Source: Paractinoplanes tereljensis | GTDB taxonomy: Bacteria > Actinomycetota > Actinomycetes > Mycobacteriales > Micromonosporaceae | Direction of reading: 5' to 3' | Assembly (NCBI RefSeq): GCF_016862435.1 | Contig: NZ_BOMY01000046.1 | Location: 1 to 64,000, forward strand | DNA: 64,000 nt | Shown here: positions 26,483 through 34,615 of the stretch, in pieces | Position numbering within the stretch: position 1 is the first letter of the stretch | How the letters are laid out: every line of letters starts with the position of its first letter | The notes under the pieces: model-generated | The model's input: the letters and a program-made list of their open reading frames with translations, nothing else | The model's database searches: none | What the model was told of the DNA's origin: nothing | Translations under genes and position numbers: made by a program

Positions 26483-28057
26483 ATGGCGGATCTTTTCGAG
26501 GAGTACCGCCTCGGCCCCGGCTGGGACGAGATGTTCAGCGAGCCAGGTATACCCCGTGATTCTTACGAGGCCCTGCACGCGACTCTCCAGCCGTTGTCGA
26601 GTGCGGAACTGGGCGTGCGTGCGGAGGTGCTTGCCCGGGCGTTCCTCGACCAGGGCATCACGTTCGCTCTCAAGGGCGTCGAGCGGCCCTTCCCACTGGA
26701 CATCGTGCCGAGGATCATCGCGGCCGCCGAGTGGCGGTCGGTCGAGCGCGGCGTGGCCCAGCGGATCCGGGCGCTCGAGGCGTTCCTGGCCGATGTGTAC
26801 GGCGCCGGTCAGGTGCTCGCCGACGGCGTGGTACCGCGGCGGATCATCGCGACCAGCGCCCACTTCCTGCGCGCGGCGGCCGGCATCAACCCGCCCAACG
26901 GGGTCCGCATCCACGTGGCCGGGGTCGACCTGATCCGCGACGAGGAGGGCGCGTTCCGGGTCCTCGAGGACAACGTGCGCATCCCGTCCGGGGTGAGCTA
27001 CGTGATGGAGAACCGGCGGGCGATGGCCCAGGTGCTGCCCGAGGTGTTCGCCGCCACCCGCATCCTGCCGGTCGAGTCCTACCCGGCGATGCTGCTGCGG
27101 GCGTTGCGGGCGGCCGCGCCGGTCGGGGTCAACGACCCGACCGTGGTGGTGCTCAGCCCCGGCGTCTACAACTCGGCCTACTTCGAACACGCGCTGATCG
27201 CCCGGGAGATGGGCGTCGAGCTGGTCGAGGGGCGCGACCTGGTCTGCGTCGGTAACGACGTGGCCATGCGCACCACCGCCGGCGAGCAGCGGGTGGACGT
27301 CATCTACCGGCGGATCGACGACGACTTCCTCGATCCGGTGCACTTCCGGGCCGACTCGGTGATCGGGGTGGCGGGCCTGCTCAACGCGGCCCGGGCCGGC
27401 CGGGTCACGATCGCCAACGCGGTCGGCAACGGGGTCGCCGACGACAAACTCCTCTACACCTACGTGCCCGACCTGATTCGTTACTACCTGAACGAAGAGC
27501 CGCTGCTGCCGAACGTCGACACCTACCGGCTCGACGAGCCGGGCGTCCTCGACGTGGTGCTGCCCCAGCTCGACCGGCTGGTGATGAAGCCGGTCGACGG
27601 TGCGGGCGGGGCCGGCATCGTGATCGGGTCACAAGCCTCAGATCAAGAGCTTTCCGACGTACGGGCAAAGATCGTTGAAAATCCCCGGGGATGGATCGCT
27701 CAGCGTGAGGTGAAGCTCTCCATGGTCCCCACCCTGATCGGCAACCGACTGCGCGGACGCCACGTCGACCTGCGGCCGTTCGCGGTCAACGACGGCGAGA
27801 AGATCTGGGTGCTGCCCGGCGGCCTGACCCGGGTCGCGCTGCCCGAGGGCGCGCTGGTGGTCAACTCCAGCCAGGGCGGCGGCTCCAAGGACACCTGGGT
27901 GCTTGCCGCCGAGGACGACCTGACCCCGTTCGAGGTGCCGCACCTGCCGGCCGCGCCGGCGCCGCTGCCGGCGGCCGAGAGCCCGGACGTAGGCCCCGGC
28001 GTCTCGGGCGCCGAGGAACAACAGCAACAACAGCAGCAGGGGAGGCTCTCGTGCTGA
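26483..28057 (+). CDS. circularly permuted ATP-grasp protein
   Basis: Length is 524 aa. Family of circularly permuted ATP-grasp ligases that form amide or peptide-like bonds. Signature segments: LDIVPRIIAAAEWRSVERGV (residues 72-91), VLEDNVRIPSGVSYVMENR, VVVLSPGVYNSAYFEH, ADDKLLYTYVPDLIRYYL, the ATP-binding MKPVDGAGGAGIVIG, and VDLRPFAVNDG. The C-terminal 50 residues are Pro/Ala-rich and end in a run of seven glutamines. First gene of a three-gene operon with alpha-E and transglutaminase-like proteins, a conserved association proposed in comparative genomics to make and attach a small peptide tag (Iyer and Aravind amidoligase work). The substrate is unknown. Confidence 0.92.
   Translation: MADLFEEYRLGPGWDEMFSEPGIPRDSYEALHATLQPLSSAELGVRAEVLARAFLDQGITFALKGVERPFPLDIVPRIIAAAEWRSVERGVAQRIRALEAFLADVYGAGQVLADGVVPRRIIATSAHFLRAAAGINPPNGVRIHVAGVDLIRDEEGAFRVLEDNVRIPSGVSYVMENRRAMAQVLPEVFAATRILPVESYPAMLLRALRAAAPVGVNDPTVVVLSPGVYNSAYFEHALIAREMGVELVEGRDLVCVGNDVAMRTTAGEQRVDVIYRRIDDDFLDPVHFRADSVIGVAGLLNAARAGRVTIANAVGNGVADDKLLYTYVPDLIRYYLNEEPLLPNVDTYRLDEPGVLDVVLPQLDRLVMKPVDGAGGAGIVIGSQASDQELSDVRAKIVENPRGWIAQREVKLSMVPTLIGNRLRGRHVDLRPFAVNDGEKIWVLPGGLTRVALPEGALVVNSSQGGGSKDTWVLAAEDDLTPFEVPHLPAAPAPLPAAESPDVGPGVSGAEEQQQQQQQGRLSC
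28018..28044 (+). repeat. CAA/CAG run encoding poly-glutamine near the ATP-grasp C-terminus
   Basis: A simple CAA/CAG repeat encodes seven consecutive Gln. It falls in the last 15 codons and contributes to the region just before the overlapping start of the next gene. Length variation here would shift the ATP-grasp tail. Confidence 0.7.
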
Positions 28058-28989
28058 GCCGTATTGCCGAGTCGCTCTACTGGATCGGCCGGTACGTCGA
28101 GCGGGCCGAGGACACCGCCCGCATCCTCGACGTGCACCTGCAGCGGATGCTGGCCGACCCGTGGACTCAAGAAGACGCGGCCTGCCGGTCGCTGCTTGGC
28201 GTGATGGGCATGCCCACCACCGACGGCCCGTTCACCTCGGCCAGCGTCGTCGGCCTGCTCGGGCTGGACGAGCGCAACGCCTCCTCGGTGGTCGGCGCGC
28301 TCGCCGCCGCCCGGGAGAACGCCCGCGGCTCCCGGGAGACGGTCTCCTCGGAGATGTGGGAGTGCCTCAACTCCACCTGGCACGGCCTGCCCAACGCCCG
28401 GCGGCGGGTCGAGCAGCAGGGCGTGCACGCGTTCTTCCGCTGGGTGCGGGAGCGGTGCGCGGTGATGGCCGGGCTGACCGACGCGACCATGAGCCGCGAC
28501 GAGGGCTGGCTGTTCCTGGTGCTCGGCCGCAGCGTGGAACGGGTCGACATGACCGCCCGGCTGCTGCGCACCCACGAGCGGGCCGGCGGCAGCATCCCGA
28601 CCTGGATGACCCTGCTGCGGTCCAGCGGCGCGTGGGAGACCTTCCTGCGCACCTATCGCGGAGCGCTCGACGACCGGCACGCGGCCGAGTTCCTGCTGCT
28701 CGACCGGCTCTTCCCGCGCTCGGTGTTCGCGGCGCTGTCCACCGCGGAGAGCTGCCTGACCGACCTCGAGCCCGATCCGGGCCGGGCCGGCGTGGCCACC
28801 GACGCGCAGCGGATCGTCGGCCGGGCCCGCACCAACCTGGAGTTCCGTGGCGCCGACGAGCTGATCGGCGATCTGTCGCCGGTGCTGGCCAGCCTCGAGA
28901 AGACGTGCAAGCAGGTAAACGACGCGGTGTCGCGGCGCTACTTCCGGCAGACGACCGCCGTCAACTGGGTGCGGGGAGCGGTGGCATGA
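28051..28989 (+). CDS. alpha-E domain protein
   Basis: Length is 312 aa from GTG 28051, overlapping the ATP-grasp stop by 7 nt, with GGGGAGG six nt upstream inside the previous gene. All-helical family with conserved glutamates and arginines: LSRIAESLYWIGRYVERAED (residues 2-21), LLGLDERNASSVVGALAAAR, and ENARGSRETVSSEMWECLN. Always linked to a circularly permuted ATP-grasp protein and a transglutaminase-like protein. No catalytic motif is known. Probably a partner of the ATP-grasp protein. Confidence 0.93.
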   Translation: MLSRIAESLYWIGRYVERAEDTARILDVHLQRMLADPWTQEDAACRSLLGVMGMPTTDGPFTSASVVGLLGLDERNASSVVGALAAARENARGSRETVSSEMWECLNSTWHGLPNARRRVEQQGVHAFFRWVRERCAVMAGLTDATMSRDEGWLFLVLGRSVERVDMTARLLRTHERAGGSIPTWMTLLRSSGAWETFLRTYRGALDDRHAAEFLLLDRLFPRSVFAALSTAESCLTDLEPDPGRAGVATDAQRIVGRARTNLEFRGADELIGDLSPVLASLEKTCKQVNDAVSRRYFRQTTAVNWVRGAVA

Positions 28990-29849
28990 CGGTGGACAGC
29001 TGGCGGCTGCGCATTCAGCACAAGAGCGGCATGGACTACGCCGGGCCGGTCTCGTCGTCCTACAACGAGGCCCGGATGTGGCCCCGCAACGGCACCCGGC
29101 AGGCCGTGCTCGACGCCCGGGTGGAGGTGTGGCCGCCGGCCCGCACCTACCGCTACGAGGACTACTGGGGAACCGTCGTCACCGCGTTCGACGTGCACGC
29201 CAAGCACGAGGCGCTGACCGTCACCGCGACTTCGACGGTCGAGACGCTGCCGCCCGGCGACCTGATCGAACCGGGTGAGGGCTCCTCCTGGGAGGGGCTG
29301 ACCCAGCCGGAGAGCGTCGACCGGTGGTACGAACTGATCCTGCCGACCAAGCGCACTGGGCTCGACGACGAACTGCGCTCGATCGTGGCCGACATCAAGG
29401 GCGCGCATGCCACCCCGCACGCGGCCGCCCTCGCGGTCTGCGAGTTCGTCCGCGGCGAGGTCACCTATCAGCCCGGCGCGACCGGGGTGCAGAGCGACGC
29501 CCTGCACGCCTGGGAGCAGCGCAAGGGCGTCTGCCAGGACATCAGCCACCTGACCGTGGGCATGCTGCGGGAGATGGGCATGCCGGCCCGCTACGTCTCG
29601 GGTTATCTGCACCCGTCGCCGTCCGCCGCCATCGGCGACTCGGTGGTCGGGCAGTCGCATGCCTGGGTGGAGTGGTGGGTGGGCCGGTGGACGGCCTTCG
29701 ACCCGACCAACGGGGTGCCGGTGGGGGAGCGCCACGTGGTGGTCGGCCGCGGCCGGGAGTACGGCGACGTGCCGCCCCTCAAGGGTGTCTACGCCGGACC
29801 GAAGAGCACCGGACAGGGCGTCGAGGTGACGATCACTCGCCTACGCTGA
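28986..29849 (+). CDS. transglutaminase-like domain protein
   Basis: Length is 287 aa from ATG 28986, an ATGA overlap with the alpha-E stop. Begins MTVDSWRLRIQHKSGMDYAG, a beta-rich N-terminal domain, then the papain-like fold with catalytic Cys in QRKGVCQDISHLTVGMLREM, His in VGQSHAWVEWWV and Asp in WTAFDPTNGV (around residues 180-245). Completes the ATP-grasp/alpha-E/transglutaminase operon; it may act as a peptidase or amidase that removes or transfers the peptide made by the ATP-grasp protein (family inference). Confidence 0.95.
   Translation: MTVDSWRLRIQHKSGMDYAGPVSSSYNEARMWPRNGTRQAVLDARVEVWPPARTYRYEDYWGTVVTAFDVHAKHEALTVTATSTVETLPPGDLIEPGEGSSWEGLTQPESVDRWYELILPTKRTGLDDELRSIVADIKGAHATPHAAALAVCEFVRGEVTYQPGATGVQSDALHAWEQRKGVCQDISHLTVGMLREMGMPARYVSGYLHPSPSAAIGDSVVGQSHAWVEWWVGRWTAFDPTNGVPVGERHVVVGRGREYGDVPPLKGVYAGPKSTGQGVEVTITRLR
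29842..29847 (+). promoter_or_regulatory. leaderless -10 box of the GNAT gene
   Basis: TACGCT with 7 nt before ATG 29855, no Shine-Dalgarno, overlapping the stop of the transglutaminase gene. Confidence 0.55.
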
Positions 29850-29854
29850 GCGAC

Positions 29855-30403
29855 ATGCCCGTACTGATTCCGCCCACCGCCGACGTCCACGCCTCCTACC
29901 TGCGCGCGATGGACGAACACATCGCCGAGGGCCGGGGCGAGCCCGGCGACGGCAGCAACGTCGGGCAGTACATCCGGCAGTTCGGCCCGGTGTGGTCGGC
30001 GCGGCCGGAGTTCGAGCGGTTCGTCGGCAGCCTGCGTGCCCAGGAGTTGGAGGACACGCCGCGCCCGGCGACGTACGTCCCGACCACGTCGCTGTGGTGG
30101 GTCGACGGCGACGAATACCTGGGCCGGCTGGGCATCCGGCACCGGCTGGCGCCGGGCGGGATGGGCGAGCGCAACGGGCACATCGGTTACGACGTGCGCC
30201 CGTCGGCCCGCCGCAAGGGCCACGCGACCGCGATGCTGGCCGCCGCGCTGCCGTTCGCCGCCGCCCTCGGCCTGCCCCAGGTGCTGATCACCTGCGACGA
30301 CACCAACGACGCGTCCCGCCGCACCATCGAGCGCAACGGCGGCGTCCTGCACGACAAGCTGGACGAGAAGCTCCGGTACTGGATCTTGACGTCGCCAAGT
30401 TAG
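29855..30403 (+). CDS. GNAT family N-acetyltransferase
   Basis: Length is 182 aa from ATG 29855. GNAT fold with the acetyl-CoA motif VRPSARRKGHATAMLAAAL (residues 111-129) and the following strand VLITCDDTNDASRRTIERNG. The N-terminal part (DEHIAEGRGEPGDGSNVGQY) resembles bacterial GNATs that also carry a TSLWWVDG segment. Substrate unknown. Transcription probably starts at its ATG, so it need not be in the ATP-grasp operon. Confidence 0.87.
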   Translation: MPVLIPPTADVHASYLRAMDEHIAEGRGEPGDGSNVGQYIRQFGPVWSARPEFERFVGSLRAQELEDTPRPATYVPTTSLWWVDGDEYLGRLGIRHRLAPGGMGERNGHIGYDVRPSARRKGHATAMLAAALPFAAALGLPQVLITCDDTNDASRRTIERNGGVLHDKLDEKLRYWILTSPS

Positions 30404-30406
30404 ACT
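30401..30406 (+). promoter_or_regulatory. leaderless -10 box of the TetR gene
   Basis: TAGACT with 6 nt before ATG 30413. Its first bases are the TAG stop of the preceding GNAT gene. Confidence 0.6.
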
Positions 30407-30412
30407 TCGATC

Positions 30413-31036
30413 ATGGCTTATCATCACGGTGACCTGCGGCGGGCCCTGCTCCAGGCGGCCGACGAGGCGATCACCGAGCAGGGCGTGGCCGCCCTGAGCA
30501 TGCGCGACCTGGCTCGCCGGGCCGGCGTCTCGCACGCGGCGCCCACCCACCACTTCGGAGACAAGGCCGGGCTGCTCACCGCGTTCGCCACCTCCGGTTT
30601 CGAGCAGCTGGCCAAGGCGCTTGCGACGTCCCGGCTGGCCAGCAACAGCTTCATCGAGCTGGGCGTCACCTACATCCGCTTCGCGACCACCCGGCGCGCC
30701 CTGTTCGAGGTCATGTTCCGCACCGAGCTCTACCACGCCGACGATCCGGAGCTGCTTGCCGCGCGCGCCAAGGCCGCCGACGCGCTCTACGCGGCCGTCG
30801 CGGACCTGCCCGGCAGCCTGCTGGTCCACGACCCGGCCCCGGAGGCCCGCCCGGTGAAGCCCGGCACCGCCGAGACGGCCCCGCCCGAGGTGCGCACGGC
30901 CGGCCTGGCCGCCTGGTCGATGGCCCACGGCTTCGCCACCCTGTGGCTGACCGGCGCCTTCCCCGACCGAGACCTGGACCCGGCGGAAACCGCCCGCATC
31001 CTGTTCAGCGAGCTCAGCCGCGACTTCGCCCCCTAG
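30413..31036 (+). CDS. TetR/AcrR family transcriptional regulator
   Basis: Length is 207 aa. N-terminal helix-turn-helix (LRRALLQAADEAITEQGVAA, then LSMRDLARRAGVSHAAPTHH, FGDKAGLLTAFA) typical of TetR repressors. A C-terminal ligand domain of about 140 residues has the TetR_C_33-like WSMAHGFATLWLTG. Convergent with accA, 6 nt away. Target unknown; the palindrome at 32804 between the accA and ABC promoters is one candidate (speculative). Confidence 0.9.
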   Translation: MAYHHGDLRRALLQAADEAITEQGVAALSMRDLARRAGVSHAAPTHHFGDKAGLLTAFATSGFEQLAKALATSRLASNSFIELGVTYIRFATTRRALFEVMFRTELYHADDPELLAARAKAADALYAAVADLPGSLLVHDPAPEARPVKPGTAETAPPEVRTAGLAAWSMAHGFATLWLTGAFPDRDLDPAETARILFSELSRDFAP

Positions 31037-31042
31037 GCGCGG

Positions 31043-32794
31043 CTAGTCGATCGAGCAGATCACCGCGCCGGCCGTGACCGTGCCGCCCACCTCGACCGAC
31101 AGACCGGAGACGGTGCCGGATTTGTGGGCCTGCAGGGGCTGTTCCATCTTCATCGCCTCCACCACGACGATGGTGTCGCCCTCCTGCACCTCGTCGCCGT
31201 CGGAGACGGCGACCTTGACGATGGTGCCCTGCATCGGAGCGGTCAGCGCGGCACCGCCCGCGGCCGTCGTGGAAGCTTGCGCACCCGTGCGGCGGGACGT
31301 CGGACGCTGCGCTTGGGTCGCGGTCCCGCCCGTACCCGTCAGGAGGGTTTTCGGCAGGCTGACCTCCAGCCTTTTACCGCCCACCTCGACCACGACGGTT
31401 TCTCGTTCGGCCGGCTCGCCGGCCGGCGCGGGCGTGGTGAACGGCTCGACGCCGCCGGCCCACTCGGTCTCGATCCAGCGGGTGTGGACGGTGAACGGCT
31501 CGGATGTGAACGCCGGATCGCGGACCACGGCCCGGTGGAACGGCAGCACCGTGGCGATGCCCTCGACCACCGTCTCGTCCAGCACCCGGCGGGCCCGCTC
31601 CAGCGCCTCGGCGCGGGTCGCGCCCACCACGATGATCTTCGCGAGCATCGAGTCGAAGTTGCCGCCGATCACGCTGCCCGCCTCGACGCCCGAGTCGACC
31701 CGGACGCCGGGGCCGAGTGGCCAGGTCAGCGTGCTGACCGTGCCCGGCGCCGGCAGGAAGTTGCGGCCCGCGTCCTCGCCGTTGATGCGGAACTCGATGG
31801 CGTGGCCGCGGGGGATCGGGTCGTCGGTGAAGGCCAGCTCTTCGCCGTCGGCGATCCGGAATTGCTCCCGGACCAGGTCGATGCCGGCGGTCTCCTCGCT
31901 GACCGGGTGTTCGACCTGCAGGCGCGTGTTGACCTCGAGGAAGGAGATCGTGCCGTCCTGGCCGACCAGGTATTCCACCGTGCCGGCGCCGTGGTAGCCG
32001 GCCTCCCGGCAGATCGCCTTGGCGCTCTCGTGGATCTGCGCGCGCTGCGCCTCGGTGAGGAACGGCGCGGGCGCCTCCTCGACGAGTTTCTGGTGGCGGC
32101 GCTGCAGCGAGCAGTCCCGGGTGCCGACCACCACGACGTTGCCGTGCGTGTCGGCCAGGACCTGCGCCTCGACGTGCCGTGGGCGGTCGAGATAGCGCTC
32201 GACGAAGCACTCGCCGCGGCCGAAGGCGGCGACCGCCTCGCGGGTGGCGCTCTCGAACAGGGACGGGATCTCCTCGATGGTGCGGGCGACCTTGAGGCCG
32301 CGACCGCCACCGCCGAAGGCCGCCTTGATCGCCACCGGCAGGCCGTGTTCCTCGGCGAACGCGACGATCTCGTCGGCGTCCTTGGCCGGCTCGGCCGTGC
32401 CGGCCACCAGCGGCGCCCCGGCCCGCTGGGCGATGTGCCGGGCGGTGACCTTGTCGCCGAGGTCGCGGATCGCCTGCGGGGTCGGGCCGATCCAGATCAG
32501 CCCGGCGTCCAGCACGGCCTGGGCGAACTCGGCGTTCTCCGACAGGAAGCCGTAGCCCGGATGCACGGCGTCGGCGCCGCTGCGCGCCGCGACGTCGAGG
32601 AGTTTGTCGATGCGGAGGTAGGTGTCGGCGGCGGACTCGCCACCCATCGCGAACGCCTCGTCGGCGAGCCGGGCCGGTAGGCCGTCTCGGTCGCTGTCGG
32701 CATAGACGGCGACGCTGGCCAAGCCGGCGTCCTGGCAGGCCCGGATCACCCGGACGGCGATTTCGCCTCGGTTGGCGATCAATACCTTGCGCAC
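31043..32794 (-). CDS. accA: acetyl/propionyl-CoA carboxylase alpha subunit (biotin carboxylase and BCCP)
   Basis: Length is 583 aa, matching actinobacterial AccA/BccA chains. Biotin carboxylase domain (residues 1-445) with MRKVLIANRGEIAVRVIRAC, the ATP-grasp loop KAAFGGGGRGLKV and catalytic ECFVERYLDRPRH and EVNTRLQVEHPVSE. A linker leads to the biotinyl domain with VEAMKMEQPL (Lys of MKM is biotinylated, about 545-553). It carboxylates biotin with the beta chain encoded at 46.5 kb and the epsilon chain at 41.1 kb. GTG start at 32794 with no Shine-Dalgarno and a -10 box at leaderless distance. Confidence 0.95.
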   Translation of the reverse strand: MRKVLIANRGEIAVRVIRACQDAGLASVAVYADSDRDGLPARLADEAFAMGGESAADTYLRIDKLLDVAARSGADAVHPGYGFLSENAEFAQAVLDAGLIWIGPTPQAIRDLGDKVTARHIAQRAGAPLVAGTAEPAKDADEIVAFAEEHGLPVAIKAAFGGGGRGLKVARTIEEIPSLFESATREAVAAFGRGECFVERYLDRPRHVEAQVLADTHGNVVVVGTRDCSLQRRHQKLVEEAPAPFLTEAQRAQIHESAKAICREAGYHGAGTVEYLVGQDGTISFLEVNTRLQVEHPVSEETAGIDLVREQFRIADGEELAFTDDPIPRGHAIEFRINGEDAGRNFLPAPGTVSTLTWPLGPGVRVDSGVEAGSVIGGNFDSMLAKIIVVGATRAEALERARRVLDETVVEGIATVLPFHRAVVRDPAFTSEPFTVHTRWIETEWAGGVEPFTTPAPAGEPAERETVVVEVGGKRLEVSLPKTLLTGTGGTATQAQRPTSRRTGAQASTTAAGGAALTAPMQGTIVKVAVSDGDEVQEGDTIVVVEAMKMEQPLQAHKSGTVSGLSVEVGGTVTAGAVICSID

Positions 32795-32800
32795 CGACCG

Positions 32801-32806
32801 AGCTTA
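32801..32806 (-). promoter_or_regulatory. leaderless -10 box of accA
   Basis: On the minus strand TAAGCT lies 6 nt before GTG 32794. It overlaps the left arm of the TTAAC-GAAA-GTTAA repeat. Confidence 0.6.
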
Positions 32807-32817
32807 ACGAAAGTTAA
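32804..32817. promoter_or_regulatory. inverted repeat TTAAC-GAAA-GTTAA between divergent promoters
   Basis: A 5-bp dyad with 4-nt spacing in a 65-nt gap that also holds two -10 boxes. It overlaps the accA -10, the position of a repressor operator. Confidence 0.5.
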
Positions 32818-32847
32818 CGGCAGATCTACCCCTGTAGCGATCTGGCC

Positions 32848-32853
32848 TACGCT
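32848..32853 (+). promoter_or_regulatory. leaderless -10 box of the ABC transporter operon
   Basis: TACGCT with 6 nt before ATG 32860, no Shine-Dalgarno. Confidence 0.6.
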
Positions 32854-32859
32854 GCCCGA

Positions 32860-33804
32860 ATGATTGAGACTCGCGGACTGCGCAAGTCGTTCACCTCGCG
32901 CCAGGGGCGCGAGAAGAAGAAGATCGAGGCCGTACGCGGTGTCGACCTCGATGTCGCCGAGGGGGAGATATTCGGGTTCCTCGGGCCCAACGGAGCCGGC
33001 AAGACCACCACGCTGCGGATGCTCGCCACGCTCATCGAGCCGGACGGCGGTTCCGCGACCATCGCCGGCGCCGACCTGCGCGCCGATCCGGGCGAGGTGC
33101 GCCGCCGGATCGGGTACGTCGCGCAGGGCGGCAGCACCTGGGAAGAGTCGACCGCACGCGAGGAACTGGTGCTGCAGGCCCGGCTCTACGGCGCCTCGAA
33201 GTCGACGGCGCTGGCCCGGGCGGCCGAGGTGCTGGAGGCGTTCCAGCTGGCGGAGTACGCCGATCGCAAGTGCAAGACCTACTCCGGTGGGCAGCGCCGC
33301 CGGGTCGACATCGCGCTCGGCATCATCCACGCGCCCAAGGTGGTGTTTCTCGACGAGCCCACCACCGGCCTCGACCCGCAGAGCCGGGCACACATGTGGG
33401 ACGAGGTTCGCCGTCTGCGTGCGGAGGGCATGACGGTCTTCATCACCACTCACTACCTGGACGAGGCCGACGCGCTCTGCGACCGCGTCTCCATCATGGA
33501 CAACGGGGAGATCGTCGCCTCCGGCACGCCGGCCGAGCTGAAACGGGAGATCTCCGGCGACGTCGTCCGGGTCGGCCTGACGGCCGAGCACGTCGGGGCC
33601 GCTGCACAGGCCTTGAATTCCTACAAGATCGAGACGTACGACGACAGCGTGCGCCTGTTCGTCGAGGACGGCGCCGTCGCGATTCCGCAGATCCTCCGTG
33701 CGCTGGACGCCGCTGAGGTGCCGCTCGGCACGATCGAGCTGCACCGGCCCACCCTCGACGACGTGTTCCTGACCAAGACCGGCCGATCCCTGCGGGAGAG
33801 CTGA
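32860..33804 (+). CDS. ABC transporter ATP-binding protein (DrrA-like)
   Basis: Length is 314 aa. Walker A GPNGAGKTTT (residues 44-53), signature YSGGQRRRVDIA, Walker B VVFLDEPTTGLDP and H-loop TTHYLDEADALC, plus a C-terminal extension of about 90 residues ending LTKTGRSL, typical of the DrrA daunorubicin-type family. Drives export with the permease 4 nt downstream. The exported compound is unknown. Confidence 0.93.
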   Translation: MIETRGLRKSFTSRQGREKKKIEAVRGVDLDVAEGEIFGFLGPNGAGKTTTLRMLATLIEPDGGSATIAGADLRADPGEVRRRIGYVAQGGSTWEESTAREELVLQARLYGASKSTALARAAEVLEAFQLAEYADRKCKTYSGGQRRRVDIALGIIHAPKVVFLDEPTTGLDPQSRAHMWDEVRRLRAEGMTVFITTHYLDEADALCDRVSIMDNGEIVASGTPAELKREISGDVVRVGLTAEHVGAAAQALNSYKIETYDDSVRLFVEDGAVAIPQILRALDAAEVPLGTIELHRPTLDDVFLTKTGRSLRES

Positions 33805-33807
33805 GCC

Positions 33808-34563
33808 ATGAAGCTGCTGCGCGACACCTCACTGATCTTCCAGCGGCAGGCCCAGCTGCTCCTGCGGAACCCGGTCTGGATCCTGGTCGGCGTCTTCCAG
33901 CCGGTGATGTATCTACTGTTGTTCGCCCCGTTGCTCAAACCCGCACTTCAGGTGAGCTCCAACGCGGAGGCGTACGAAATCTTCGTCCCTGGCCTTTTGG
34001 TCCTGCTCGCGATCTTCGGGGGTCTGTTCCAGGGCTTCGGCCTGATCGCCGAGCTGCGCGCCGGGGTGATCGAGCGGTCCCGGGTTACCCCGGTCTCCCG
34101 GCTCGCGCTGCTGCTGGGCCGATCGCTGCGCGACGTGGTCTCGCTGATCGCCCAGGCGGTCATCATCACGCTGCTCGCGCTGCTGTTCGACCTGCGCGTG
34201 TTCATCGGCAACCTGCTGCTCGCCTACCTGATGCTGGCGCTGATCTCGCTGATGACCTCGGCGCTCAGTTACGGCATCGCGCTGGTGGTGAAGAGCGAGG
34301 ACGCCCTCGCCCCGCTGATGAACACGGTGGCCCAGCCGATTCTGCTGCTCTCCGGCATCCTGCTGCCGCTCACCTTCGCCCCCGGGTGGCTGCAGGGCAT
34401 CGCCGACTGGAACCCGTTCTCCTGGGCGGTCGACGGCACCCGGGCGCTGTTCCGGGGTGATCTGGGCTCGCCCGACGTCTGGCAGGGCCTGCTCATCATG
34501 GCCGTGCTGGCTGCTGCCGCGGTGGCCTGGGCCGCGCGGGAGTTCGCCCGCAGCGTGCGCTGA
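33808..34563 (+). CDS. ABC-2 type transporter permease (DrrB-like)
   Basis: Length is 251 aa from ATG 33808 with GGAGAG nearby. Six predicted membrane helices; ABC-2 signature GVIERSRVTPVSRLALLLGR in the first half and SGILLPLTFAPGWLQ in the second. Pairs with the DrrA-like ATPase. It ends 38 nt before the convergent maf gene, and the shared gap contains a strong hairpin. Confidence 0.92.
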   Translation: MKLLRDTSLIFQRQAQLLLRNPVWILVGVFQPVMYLLLFAPLLKPALQVSSNAEAYEIFVPGLLVLLAIFGGLFQGFGLIAELRAGVIERSRVTPVSRLALLLGRSLRDVVSLIAQAVIITLLALLFDLRVFIGNLLLAYLMLALISLMTSALSYGIALVVKSEDALAPLMNTVAQPILLLSGILLPLTFAPGWLQGIADWNPFSWAVDGTRALFRGDLGSPDVWQGLLIMAVLAAAAVAWAAREFARSVR

Positions 34564-34587
34564 GCCTGGTTGTGGTTGTGGCTTTGG

Positions 34588-34615
34588 TTGTGGCGGGCCC
34601 TCAGGCCCGCCACAA
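34588..34615. terminator. bidirectional hairpin terminator between permease and maf
   Basis: TTGTGGCGGGCC (34588-34599) pairs perfectly with GGCCCGCCACAA (34604-34615); the 4-nt loop contains part of the maf stop codon (TGA 34601-34603 on the minus strand). The 12-bp stem serves convergent transcripts. There is no U-tract; a TTGTGG-rich run precedes it. Confidence 0.72.

Noticed and set aside
33808..34563. Antibiotic-resistance label (daunorubicin) for the ABC exporter
   Set aside because: DrrA/DrrB resemblance is to a broad family. No biosynthetic genes lie nearby, so no drug is assigned.
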